Source: Jatrophihabitans sp. (GTDB taxonomy: Bacteria > Actinomycetota > Actinomycetes > Mycobacteriales > Jatrophihabitantaceae). From it: a stretch of DNA of 42,671 nucleotides. Made by a program: the position numbers and the translations under genes. Below, one piece after another: positions 35,505 through 42,671 of this stretch. The stretch lies in the NCBI GenBank assembly GCA_036399055.1, contig DASWNX010000032.1, forward strand, positions 1 through 42,671, in the 5' to 3' direction. The notes beneath the pieces are model-generated. The model saw only the letters and a list, made by a program, of their open reading frames with translations. It did no database searches and was not told the origin of the DNA. Position 1 is the first letter of the stretch. Every line of letters begins with the position of its first letter.

Positions 35505-37162
35505 GCGACATGACCGAGGGCCGCCCGAGCGCCGATGGAGCCGCTCAGAGTGCCGCTCACGGCGGCGCCGAGCCGCCGCTGCTGCAGCTCAAGGGCATCG
35601 TGAAGACCTTTCCCGGCGTGCGGGCCCTCGACGGCGTGGAGCTGGAGGTGCTGGCGGGCGAGGTGCACTGCCTGCTGGGGCAGAACGGCGCAGGCAAGTC
35701 GACCCTGATCAAGGTGCTGGCCGGCGTGCACCGCCCGGACTCGGGCTCCTTGCTCTGGCATGGACAAGAGACCTCGTTCAACGGGCCGCAGGCAGCCACC
35801 AAGGCGGGCATCGCCACGATCTACCAGGAGCTCGACCTCGTCGATGACCTGACGGTGGCTGAGAACATCTTTCTGGGGCACGAGCAGGCCGCCGCCGGCT
35901 TCGTGCGCCGCGGCCGGATGCGCGCCGAGGCCACCGCCGTCCTGCGCCGGCTCGGCCACGGCGACATCCCGGTGAACCGCAAGGTAGGACGCCTGCCGGC
36001 CGCGGCCAAGCAGATCGTGAGCATGGGGCGGGCGCTGTCGCACGAGGCTCAACTGCTCGTCATGGACGAGCCCAGCGCTGTCCTGGCCCACGACGAGGTG
36101 GCCAACCTGTTCCGCGTCATCCGCGAGTTGACCTCGCGCGGCATCGCGGTCGTCTACATCTCTCACCGGTTGGAGGAGATCCGCGAGATCGGTGACCGGG
36201 TGACGGTGCTCAAGGACGGGCGCACCTCGGCGGTCAACCTGCCGGCGCGCACCACGAGGACCGATGACCTGGTCACGCGGATGACCGGACGCAGCATCGA
36301 GTACGTCTTTCCCGAGCGGTCCCGGCGCGCCGAACTCATCGAACGCGCCGATGACAGCTCGACCCCGGCGCTGCTCGAGGTGACGGGACTGACCCGGCCG
36401 GGGGAGTTCGCCGACGTGTCGCTGTCGGTCCGCGAGGGCGAGATCGTGGGCATCGCGGGGCTGGTCGGGTCGGGGCGCTCGGAGTTGCTGGAGACCATCT
36501 ACGGCGCTCGCAAGTCCGCCAGTGGCGAGGTGCGCTTGAGTGGCCGCCGGCTGCCGCCGGGCCGGGTCACCGGCGCCGTGCGGGCCGGGATCGGCCTGGC
36601 GCCTGAGGAGCGCAAGAGCCAGGCGCTGCTGCTGGAGGACAGGATCTACCGCAACGTCACCCTGGCCACGTTCGGCCGTTACGCCTCGGCCGGGCTCACC
36701 CGCGCCTCCGCCGAGCGCGCCGCCTCCGCCGAGATCGCCGACGTGCTCGCGCTGCATCCGCGCGGTGTCGACCGGCCGGTGAAGACGCTGTCCGGCGGCA
36801 ACCAGCAGAAGGTCGTCCTCGGCCGCTGGCTGCTGGACCCCTCGAGCCCGACGGCGCCTGAGCAATCCGGGCGGTCACGGCGGTCCTCGGGCACCCGCCT
36901 GCTGCTGCTCGACGAGCCGACCCGCGGTGTGGACGTCGGCGCCCGGGCAGATCTGTACCGGGTCATCCGCCGGATGGCCGATGACGGCATGGGCGTGCTC
37001 ATGGTCTCTAGCGAGGTGCCTGAGGTGCTGGGGCTGGCCGACCGCGTGGTCGTCATGCGCGAGGGCCGCGTCGTGCGCGAGGCGCCGGCCGGTGAGCTGA
37101 ATGAGGAAACCGTCCTCGATCTCGTCATGGCGGGATCGCTACTGGAAGTGGACAGCCCATGA
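35501..37162 (+). CDS. Sugar ABC importer ATPase (RbsA/MglA type)
   Basis: 553 residues, two fused ATPase domains as in ribose/galactose importers. NBD1: Walker A GQNGAGKS (60-67), Walker B LLVMDEPSAVL, with LPAAAKQ in place of the usual signature. NBD2: degenerate Walker A GLVGSGRSE, signature LSGGNQQKV and Walker B LLLLDEPTRGVDVG. These asymmetries are normal for the family. Between the NBD2 signature and Walker B there is an extra Ser/Arg-rich insert (near 36836-36898) of about 18 residues, unusual at that site. GTG 35501 overlaps the upstream stop; ATG 35510 is an alternative. It energises the permease and lipoprotein encoded next. Confidence 0.9.
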   Translation: MSDMTEGRPSADGAAQSAAHGGAEPPLLQLKGIVKTFPGVRALDGVELEVLAGEVHCLLGQNGAGKSTLIKVLAGVHRPDSGSLLWHGQETSFNGPQAATKAGIATIYQELDLVDDLTVAENIFLGHEQAAAGFVRRGRMRAEATAVLRRLGHGDIPVNRKVGRLPAAAKQIVSMGRALSHEAQLLVMDEPSAVLAHDEVANLFRVIRELTSRGIAVVYISHRLEEIREIGDRVTVLKDGRTSAVNLPARTTRTDDLVTRMTGRSIEYVFPERSRRAELIERADDSSTPALLEVTGLTRPGEFADVSLSVREGEIVGIAGLVGSGRSELLETIYGARKSASGEVRLSGRRLPPGRVTGAVRAGIGLAPEERKSQALLLEDRIYRNVTLATFGRYASAGLTRASAERAASAEIADVLALHPRGVDRPVKTLSGGNQQKVVLGRWLLDPSSPTAPEQSGRSRRSSGTRLLLLDEPTRGVDVGARADLYRVIRRMADDGMGVLMVSSEVPEVLGLADRVVVMREGRVVREAPAGELNEETVLDLVMAGSLLEVDSP

Positions 37163-38244
37163 CCGAACCCGTGAAGGTCGCCGTGCCGCCGGCTGAGGGA
37201 TCCCCGGCCGAGGGATCACACGCAGGGGCCTCGGCGCAGCCGCCATCGGGCGGATCTTCCCTGCGTCGCTGGTTCCGCGACGACGCCAGCGAGCCGGTGC
37301 GCCGCAACCTCGGCCTGATAGCGGTGCTGATCGCCCTGTACGGGATCGGGGCGTGGAGTCGGCCGGACATCTTCTTGCACGCCGACCGGCTGTGGAGCAA
37401 CGAGCTGACGGTGCTCACCCTCGCCTCGAGCATCGGCGTCGTGGCGATCGGGATGACCTTCGTCATCATCAGCGGCGGCATCGACCTCTCGGTGGGAGCG
37501 CTGCTGGCCCTGGCCAGCGTCTGGGCCACGACGCTGTCGACCCAGTCCTACGGCGCGGTGATGATGGTCTTCGTCGCCCTGATCGTGGGCACGGTCGCAG
37601 GACTGGCCAACGGCTTTCTCATCGCCTACGGCCGGATGGCGCCCTTCATAGCGACGCTGGCGACGATGGTGGCCGCCCGCGGCCTGGCCCAGAAGATCTC
37701 GGGCAAGCAGACCCAGGTGGTCAGCGTCAACGGCATCACCGACATCGCGCAGCGCAAGTTCCTCGGCGTCCCGTGGTTGGTCATCATCTTCGCCGTGGTC
37801 GCCGCGCTGGCCTGGGTGCTGCTCAACCGGACCACCTTCGGACGGCGCAGCGCCGCGATCGGCGGCAACGGCGAGGCCGCGCGCCTGGCCGGCATCAGCG
37901 TCCGCCGCACCCAGGTGATCATCTACGCGCTGTCGGGCCTGTGCTGCGGCATCGCCGCCCTGATGGTGACCGCGCAGGCCAACTCCGGCTCCTCCGACCA
38001 CGGCAACCTCTATGAGTTGCAGGCCATCGCGGCGGTGATCATCGGCGGCACGGCGCTGGCCGGCGGGCGGGGCACCATCGTCGGCTCGGTGTTGGGCGTG
38101 CTGGTGTTCAGCCAGATCACCAACCTGTTCATCGTGAACAACCTGGCCATCGAGTACCAGTTGATCGCCCAAGGCGTGATCATCGTCGCCGCGGTCCTCA
38201 TCCAGCAGTTCCGGGTCGGCTCACTACGGCGGCGTCCGGCGTGA
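37159..38244 (+). CDS. Sugar ABC importer permease (RbsC type)
   Basis: 361 residues, BPD_transp_2 family. After a disordered N-terminus (about 1-45) come about eight to ten membrane segments, with the family hallmark SGGIDLSVGALLAL, the coupling region GGNGEAARLAGI and the end segment GGTALAGGRGTIVGSVLG. ATG 37159 overlaps the ATPase stop by four bases (ATGA). One permease gene only, as in homodimeric systems. The N-terminus holds a small PAEGS duplication. Confidence 0.91.
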   Translation: MTEPVKVAVPPAEGSPAEGSHAGASAQPPSGGSSLRRWFRDDASEPVRRNLGLIAVLIALYGIGAWSRPDIFLHADRLWSNELTVLTLASSIGVVAIGMTFVIISGGIDLSVGALLALASVWATTLSTQSYGAVMMVFVALIVGTVAGLANGFLIAYGRMAPFIATLATMVAARGLAQKISGKQTQVVSVNGITDIAQRKFLGVPWLVIIFAVVAALAWVLLNRTTFGRRSAAIGGNGEAARLAGISVRRTQVIIYALSGLCCGIAALMVTAQANSGSSDHGNLYELQAIAAVIIGGTALAGGRGTIVGSVLGVLVFSQITNLFIVNNLAIEYQLIAQGVIIVAAVLIQQFRVGSLRRRPA

Positions 38245-38332
38245 GCGCCCGCCGACCGTTTCTCACCCACGCCGCTCCGGCGTCACCACGCTCAACGTCA
38301 GCAGCACACCCATCTCAACCGCGGAGGACGCA

Positions 38333-39418
38333 GTGAACTATCACAAGGACCATGAGCACGGCGGCAGCCGTCGTCGGCTATTCACCGGCGTCGTCGCCAT
38401 CGCCGCCGCCGCGGGTGTGGTGCTGACCGGCTGCACCAGCAACACCCCCAAGCCGGCCGCCAGTTCCGCCGGAGGCTCGACAGCGGCGGCGCCGGCCGGC
38501 AACAGCGGTGGCGCGCAGGCGCCGGGCAAGAAGGTCCGGATCATGTTCTCCGGCCCGGTCGCCGACCACGGTTTCCTCGCGGCCATCAACCGGTTCGCCA
38601 AGGAGCAGGCGGCCAAGTACCCCGACGTCACCTTCACCGCGCTCGAGGCCGCGCCGGACGCACCGTCCCAGATCGCCGCGGTGCAGACCGCCATCGCCGA
38701 GAAGCCGGACGCGCTGATCATCTTCCCCCAGGACGGTGACCAGCTGACCGGCGTGGGCAAGGCGGCCACCGCCGCAGGCATCCCGGTGATCAACCTGGAC
38801 CGCAAGTTCAACGACCAGAGCGCCTACCGGATGTTCCTGGCCGGCGACAACTACAAGGTGGGCTTCAACGCCGGCACCTACATCGGCAACAAGCTCAAGG
38901 GCAAGTCCGACGCCGTCATCGGCGAGATCACCGGCATCGCGACCCTGGCCCTGACCCGCGAGCGCTCCGAGGGGTTCAAGGACGCGCTGGCCATCCACGG
39001 CCTCAAGGTGACGCGGCAGGTCAACGCCTCGTTCACGGTGCAATCGGGCCAGGCGGCCATGGCCAACCTGCTGGCCGCGGCCCCGAAGCTCGACGCGGTG
39101 TTCAACCACGATGACGACCAGAACATCGGCTCCGAGGCGGCCGCCGCCCAGGCCAACCGCAAGGAGTTCTTCATCGTCGGCACCGCGGCCTCGAACACGA
39201 TGCTCAAGCACATCAAGAACGGCGACGCCCGCATCGAGGCCGATGTGACGTTCACCCCGGCGATCGCCGCGACCGCGGTGTCGATGGCACGCCTGATCGC
39301 GCAGGGACGCTCCTCCGACGACCTGGCCGGCCTGCCGCTGCCCAGCAACATGCTCATCGACTCTGAGCTGGTCACCAAGGACAACGTCGCCCAGTACGAG
39401 AAGTTCGGCTGGGACTAG
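38333..39418 (+). CDS. Sugar-binding lipoprotein of the ABC importer
   Basis: 361-residue periplasmic-binding-protein family 4 protein. The signal sequence has SRRRLFTGVVAIAAAAG and the lipobox VLTGC with Cys34 as the lipid-anchored residue, then a Ser/Ala/Gly-rich linker. SRRRLF resembles a twin-arginine signal, which would mean export folded; the match is partial. The mature domain carries the typical phrases PDALIIFPQDGDQL, GIPVINLDR and DAVFNHDDDQNIGSEAA. GTG 38333 has CGGAGGA upstream. A strong hairpin follows its stop at 39447. Confidence 0.9.
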   Translation: MNYHKDHEHGGSRRRLFTGVVAIAAAAGVVLTGCTSNTPKPAASSAGGSTAAAPAGNSGGAQAPGKKVRIMFSGPVADHGFLAAINRFAKEQAAKYPDVTFTALEAAPDAPSQIAAVQTAIAEKPDALIIFPQDGDQLTGVGKAATAAGIPVINLDRKFNDQSAYRMFLAGDNYKVGFNAGTYIGNKLKGKSDAVIGEITGIATLALTRERSEGFKDALAIHGLKVTRQVNASFTVQSGQAAMANLLAAAPKLDAVFNHDDDQNIGSEAAAAQANRKEFFIVGTAASNTMLKHIKNGDARIEADVTFTPAIAATAVSMARLIAQGRSSDDLAGLPLPSNMLIDSELVTKDNVAQYEKFGWD

Positions 39419-39446
39419 TCGTCAGCCAGCCTCGATAGAGTTCCCC

Positions 39447-39484
39447 GCCGAGGCTGACCCGGACGCGTCCCGGTCAGCCTCGGC
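39447..39484 (+). terminator. Terminator hairpin after the lipoprotein gene
   Basis: GCCGAGGCTGACC (39447-39459) and GGTCAGCCTCGGC (39472-39484) form a perfect 13-bp stem around a 12-base loop. No T-run follows, so some readthrough into the isomerase gene is possible, and expression could differ between the importer and that gene. Confidence 0.65.
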
Positions 39485-39565
39485 GCCTAGCTTTCTGGTT
39501 ATGTTCACTGGCTTCATCGCCTCACCTGCCATTACTGCTCGATCGCTTGAGAACGGGAGTCTTCA

Positions 39566-40591
39566 GTGCGTCGGCCCATCACGCTGTTCACCGGCCAGTG
39601 GGCCGACCTGCCTTTCGAAGAGGTGGCCCGGCTCGCGGCGAGCTGGGGCTACGACGGGCTGGAGATCGCCTGCTGGGGCGATCACCTCGACGTGGCAAGG
39701 GCGATCGCTGACCCGGCGTACCTGCAGACCCGGCGCGACATCCTCGACGCCCATGGGCTGAAGGTGTACGCCATCTCCAACCACCTCGCCGGGCAGGCGG
39801 TGTGCGACGACCCGATCGACGCCCGGCACCGCGACATGCTGCTGCCGGCTATCTGGGGAGACGGTGACCCCGAGGGCGTGCGGCAGCGGGCCGCGCAGGC
39901 GCTCAAGGACACCGCGGTGGTGGCGGCCAGGCTCGGCGTGGACACGGTGGTCGGGTTCACCGGCTCGGCCGCGTGGAAGTACGTCGCGATGTTCCCGCCG
40001 GTGTCGCAGGCTTTGATGGACGCGGCTTACCAGGACTTCGCCGACCGGTGGAACCCGATCCTCGACGTGTTCGACTCTGAGGGTGTGCGGTTTGCCCACG
40101 AGGTGCACCCGAGCGAGATCGCCTATGACTACTACACCACCGAGCGGGCGCTGGAGGCGATCGGGCACCGGCCGGCCTTCGGGCTGAACTGGGACCCGAG
40201 CCACTTCGTCTGGCAGGCCCTGGACCCGGTCATGTTCATCTGGGACTTCCGGGACCGGATCTATCACGTCGACTGCAAGGACACCCGGCTGCGGACCGGC
40301 AACGGCCGCCGGGGGGTGCTGGGCTCGCACCTGCCGTGGGCAGACCCGCGGCGGGGCTGGGACTTCGTCTCCACCGGCCACGGCGACGTGCCGTGGGAGG
40401 ACTGCTTCCGGATGCTGAACACCATCGGCTACACCGGCCCGCTGTCCATCGAGTGGGAGGACGCCGGCATGGACCGCCTGGTCGGCGCGCCGGAGGCTCG
40501 CGAGTTCGTCGCCAATCTGGCCTTCGACCCGCCGTCCGCGGCCTTCGACGCCGCGTTCGCCAGCGCCAAGGACGACTCGCCCTCCGCGTGA
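39566..40591 (+). CDS. Sugar isomerase/epimerase-like TIM-barrel protein
   Basis: 341 residues of the xylose-isomerase-like/AP-endonuclease-2 superfamily. The metal-binding set is consistent with conserved EVHPSEIAYD, NWDPSHF, YHVDCKD and EWEDAG motifs. The family includes inositol/keto-sugar isomerases and lyases; the substrate is not readable. GTG 39566 has GGGAG eight bases upstream. It lies after the importer terminator but on the same strand. Together with the Gfo/Idh oxidoreductase it suggests an oxidised-sugar pathway (for example a 3-keto-sugar type step), which is inference. Confidence 0.82.
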   Translation: MRRPITLFTGQWADLPFEEVARLAASWGYDGLEIACWGDHLDVARAIADPAYLQTRRDILDAHGLKVYAISNHLAGQAVCDDPIDARHRDMLLPAIWGDGDPEGVRQRAAQALKDTAVVAARLGVDTVVGFTGSAAWKYVAMFPPVSQALMDAAYQDFADRWNPILDVFDSEGVRFAHEVHPSEIAYDYYTTERALEAIGHRPAFGLNWDPSHFVWQALDPVMFIWDFRDRIYHVDCKDTRLRTGNGRRGVLGSHLPWADPRRGWDFVSTGHGDVPWEDCFRMLNTIGYTGPLSIEWEDAGMDRLVGAPEAREFVANLAFDPPSAAFDAAFASAKDDSPSA

Positions 40592-40618
40592 AGGCCCCGG
40601 TCTTGAATTCGCTTGCGC

Positions 40619-41005
40619 TTACTGGGGGAACAGGTCGCCAATCGGCGCGATTATGTCGAACTCGCCGCAGACCCACACCGCGACGCCATCGCGCAGTCGG
40701 GCATTCAGCGGATGGGTGTTGGGATGCCTGGGGCAGTGCGGCCACACCGCGGGACGGCCCGCGAACCAGAGCGCCTCGACCTCGCCCTCCTGGAACTGAT
40801 CAGCCAGGTGCACGACTCGGGCGGCCAGTGGCTGGTGTCGCGGCACGCTGATCCCGGCGCCGGTGCCGTCCTCCCACGACACCATGGCGCAGGCCTGTGA
40901 CTCCTGATCGTCCCAATCGTTCGGTGACACCATCGGAACGATCGCGTCCGGCGTCTTCAGGTCGCGAGCGACGATCTCCCAGGCTTCCCATAATTCCGGA
41001 GCCAT
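40619..41005 (-). CDS. Conserved hypothetical protein with WPHCPRHP motif
   Basis: 128 residues, beginning MAPELWEAWEIVARDL. The C-terminal half has EALWFAGRPAVWPHCPRHPN and HPLNARLRDGVAVWVC, ending near a third cysteine; CP..HP and the later Cys suggest a small metal-binding site (inference). Similar short proteins occur in actinomycetes with no known role. ATG 41005 has a weak CAGGGA upstream. It is preceded on the same strand by another small frame. Confidence 0.65.
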   Translation of the reverse strand: MAPELWEAWEIVARDLKTPDAIVPMVSPNDWDDQESQACAMVSWEDGTGAGISVPRHQPLAARVVHLADQFQEGEVEALWFAGRPAVWPHCPRHPNTHPLNARLRDGVAVWVCGEFDIIAPIGDLFPQ

Positions 41006-41023
41006 CCATTCCCTGAGGGTGGC

Positions 41024-41140
41024 CTAGTCCGGCGGCGGGGGAATAGGTCGCCACGGAAACGGCAGGTCGTCGACCGTGCCACCGGGGATCGCCACGGTGG
41101 TGACCTCGACTCGGACATAGCCGCCTTGGTGTTCCTCCAT
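41024..41140 (-). CDS. Putative 38-residue protein
   Basis: Frame beginning MEEHQGGYVRVEVTTVAIPG and continuing to PFPWRPIPPPPD, then TAG at 41026-41024. Third codon positions are mostly G/C, as in real genes here. A GGATGA-like sequence lies before ATG 41140. It ends 18 bases before the 128-residue protein start and could be cotranscribed with it. No family recognised; it may be too short to be sure. Confidence 0.4.
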   Translation of the reverse strand: MEEHQGGYVRVEVTTVAIPGGTVDDLPFPWRPIPPPPD

Positions 41141-41220
41141 GCCGTCATCCAAGCACTCAGCCGGGAGCTGCCGCTCACAATCGGCTTGCTTGCGCTGCGC
41201 GGTGCCGCGAGCATGAAGGC

Positions 41221-41772
41221 ATGACCAAGCCCCAGCACCGCGCCGACATGTTTATGGATCTCGACAAGGACCCGCGCGAGGGCGGGACATCGCTGGGCGA
41301 CGAGCGGGCGACGCTGACCGAGTTCCTGCGCTGCCAGCGGCTGACCCTGCAGCTCAAGTGCGAGGGCTTGGACGCCGAGCAGCTCGCTAGGCGTTCGGTC
41401 GAGCCGTCGACGATGTCGCTGCTCGGGCTGCTCCGGCACATGGCCGAGGTCGAGCGCAGCTGGTTCCGGCGGCGGTTCGCAGGTCAGGATGTGCCCAAGC
41501 GCTACCAGTCCGATGACGAGCCCGACGGCGACTTTGACGGAGCGGCGCCCGATCAGGCGGTCGTGGATGAGGCGTGGGCCGCCTGGCGTGAGGAAGTCGC
41601 CTTCGCTGAGCAGTACGCGCGTGACACCGACCTGGGTTTCGTCGGCCACGCCAGCGACGGCACTCCCATCTCCTTGCGCGAGATGCTGGTTCACATGATC
41701 GAGGAGTACGCCCGCCACAACGGCCACGCGGACCTGCTCCGCGAACGCATCGACGGCCGCCTCGGCCAGTAG
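41221..41772 (+). CDS. DinB-like protein (DUF664 type)
   Basis: 183 residues of the DinB/YfiT four-helix family, which binds a metal through histidines; roles vary (thiol transferases, hydrolases). Conserved elements are LLRHMAEVERSWF (His73) and the late HMIEEYARHNGHADLLRERI with His158, His166 and His169. ATG 41221. The partner thiol and reaction are unknown. A weak hairpin (41780-41795) follows, then the composition drops. Confidence 0.83.
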   Translation: MTKPQHRADMFMDLDKDPREGGTSLGDERATLTEFLRCQRLTLQLKCEGLDAEQLARRSVEPSTMSLLGLLRHMAEVERSWFRRRFAGQDVPKRYQSDDEPDGDFDGAAPDQAVVDEAWAAWREEVAFAEQYARDTDLGFVGHASDGTPISLREMLVHMIEEYARHNGHADLLRERIDGRLGQ

Positions 41773-41930
41773 GAGCCCGCCGGTTGCTCGACCGGTTACA
41801 AGGCTTAAATGCCACTCGCCCGTCGAACGCGGCACGGCGATGCGCTGTGGCAACGTTCAGTCAGACACCTTCTGGTGTGCTATTGGCTGTTCGGTAGCCT
41901 CATCACGAGACGTGCGATTCGCTTACAAGG

Positions 41931-42671
41931 ATGATCCCACCTGTGGTAATTCCAGACACGATAGATGATGGACAGCGAGCACTGTTGCAGTCGGTGTGGC
42001 AGCTCACCCTGCAATATGAACGTTGGCCGACGTTCGCTGAGGTCGACCGGCATCTATACCGCTCTCTAAGCCTTGATGCCCATGTCACGATGCAGGGCTT
42101 ACCTCGCGAACTGCTCTACCCCGTGGCGAGGGAATTGCCATTGCAACCTGGGGAAGCACTACGGCTCACGGTCGCGGGAGCATCCACTTGCACGGGACCT
42201 GCCGAGACGCTCAAGTTGTTCGTTGATGTGGTTCGACTCGCGGCTGATCTGGAGCGTGACTGGATCGGACTTCCAGCAGAGCAAGACACTGAGCCCACAC
42301 TGTCGAGCGCTGACCTAAGGAACCATCTCGTGCTACCCGCTGCAGGACGCGAAGCTCTGCTTCGCCAAGTGGGGCATTTTCTCTCCGTTGAACCTTGGGG
42401 ATGGACAAGCGGCGGCTCAGATGGGAACGGTGGATGGCGGTTCTCGTTCGATCGACGCGTCCGACGGTTCCGTGACGTAACGGACCTTCAGGATTACTGG
42501 AGCCGGCGGATGACGCAGGCTGACATCCGCCAACGTTCACCTCAAATAGGGGAGGGATCTGTGCCCGCTACCGGAGACTCGACACAAGTAGCCCTCTCGC
42601 AATCTGCCGTAGCTTCGACTGAAGAAGAACAGTGGCTGGATCCTGTTTCTGAGGACGCCCTGCGGGCTGTC
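41931..42671 (+). CDS. Partial unknown protein, runs off the window
   Basis: An uninterrupted frame of 247 codons from ATG 41931 to the last base, with no stop. An internal GTG 41943 is an alternative start with AAGGA 11 bases upstream. The N-terminal part reads LLQSVWQLTLQYERWPTFAEVDRHLYRSL..., then LPAAGREALLRQVGHF and PWGWTSGGSDGNGGWRFSFD. It resembles N-terminal regions of uncharacterised actinomycete proteins, sometimes attached to effector domains, but no function can be assigned. G+C is about 57% by hand count (42001-42120) against about 70% elsewhere, and codons such as TTG, CTA and CAA are frequent, suggesting foreign DNA. Confidence 0.68.
   Translation, partial: MIPPVVIPDTIDDGQRALLQSVWQLTLQYERWPTFAEVDRHLYRSLSLDAHVTMQGLPRELLYPVARELPLQPGEALRLTVAGASTCTGPAETLKLFVDVVRLAADLERDWIGLPAEQDTEPTLSSADLRNHLVLPAAGREALLRQVGHFLSVEPWGWTSGGSDGNGGWRFSFDRRVRRFRDVTDLQDYWSRRMTQADIRQRSPQIGEGSVPATGDSTQVALSQSAVASTEEEQWLDPVSEDALRAV

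Noticed and set aside
41780-41795. Terminator after the DinB-like gene
   Set aside because: Only a 5-bp CCGGT/ACCGG stem with a six-base loop and no T-run; too weak to call.

Overview
This is a chromosomal segment from a high-GC Gram-positive bacterium (Actinomycetota). The body of the window is about 70% G+C, GTG starts are frequent, stop/start overlaps such as GTGA and ATGA are common, and the left half keeps the gene order of mycobacterial and other actinomycete genomes (xerD-parA-scpA-scpB-rluB-cmk-der, then the pgsA-like gene-DUF881-sbp-DUF881-gcvH-garA-ftsR-bfn-merR-gcvP block). No rRNA, phage, plasmid or transposase gene was seen, so the genus is not assigned.

Region by region: (1) 38-7351 holds chromosome maintenance and core genes: XerD recombinase, ParA/Soj, the SMC partners ScpA/ScpB, pseudouridine synthase, AroH-type chorismate mutase, CMP kinase and Der GTPase. 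(2) 7435-16575 has tRNA-Pro(GGG), a CDP-alcohol phosphatidyltransferase, the DUF881/small-basic-protein/DUF881 envelope module, GcvH, the FHA protein GarA, an FtsR-like MerR regulator, a bifunctional-nuclease-family protein, a second MerR regulator, and GcvP behind a glycine riboswitch. (3) 16576-23511 has a terminator with direct repeats, a DUF5999 protein, a low-GC patch, a HAD phosphatase divergent from guaB1 (GMP reductase type), a fused ABC exporter and a 60-residue cysteine protein. (4) 23534-26404 is a two-directional NHEJ locus: ligase and polymerase as separate genes on one strand, Ku on the other. (5) 26444-27629 is an auxiliary-type tryptophanyl-tRNA synthetase preceded by a leader peptide with a Trp codon and a complete transcription attenuator. 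(6) 27693-32760 has a ribbon-helix-helix protein with a large C-terminal domain, exonuclease III, an alpha/beta hydrolase and a phospholipase-D-fold protein. (7) 32841-40591 is a carbohydrate locus: a divergent ROK repressor, Gfo/Idh/MocA oxidoreductase, sugar ABC importer (ATPase, permease, lipoprotein) and a TIM-barrel sugar isomerase/epimerase. (8) 40619-42671 holds small hypotheticals, a DinB-like protein and, at the right edge, a lower-GC open frame that runs off the window and may mark the start of accessory DNA.

The observations most worth following are: the trpS attenuator, whose leader peptide appears to be translated from a leaderless transcript; a recurring leaderless promoter layout (-10 hexamer, usually 6 nt, start codon) at five starts; a degenerate nucleotide site in the fused ABC exporter, where all visible deviations fall in the same composite site; many short tandem duplications at gene ends, in multiples of three inside genes but not outside; and the unfinished low-GC gene at the right edge.
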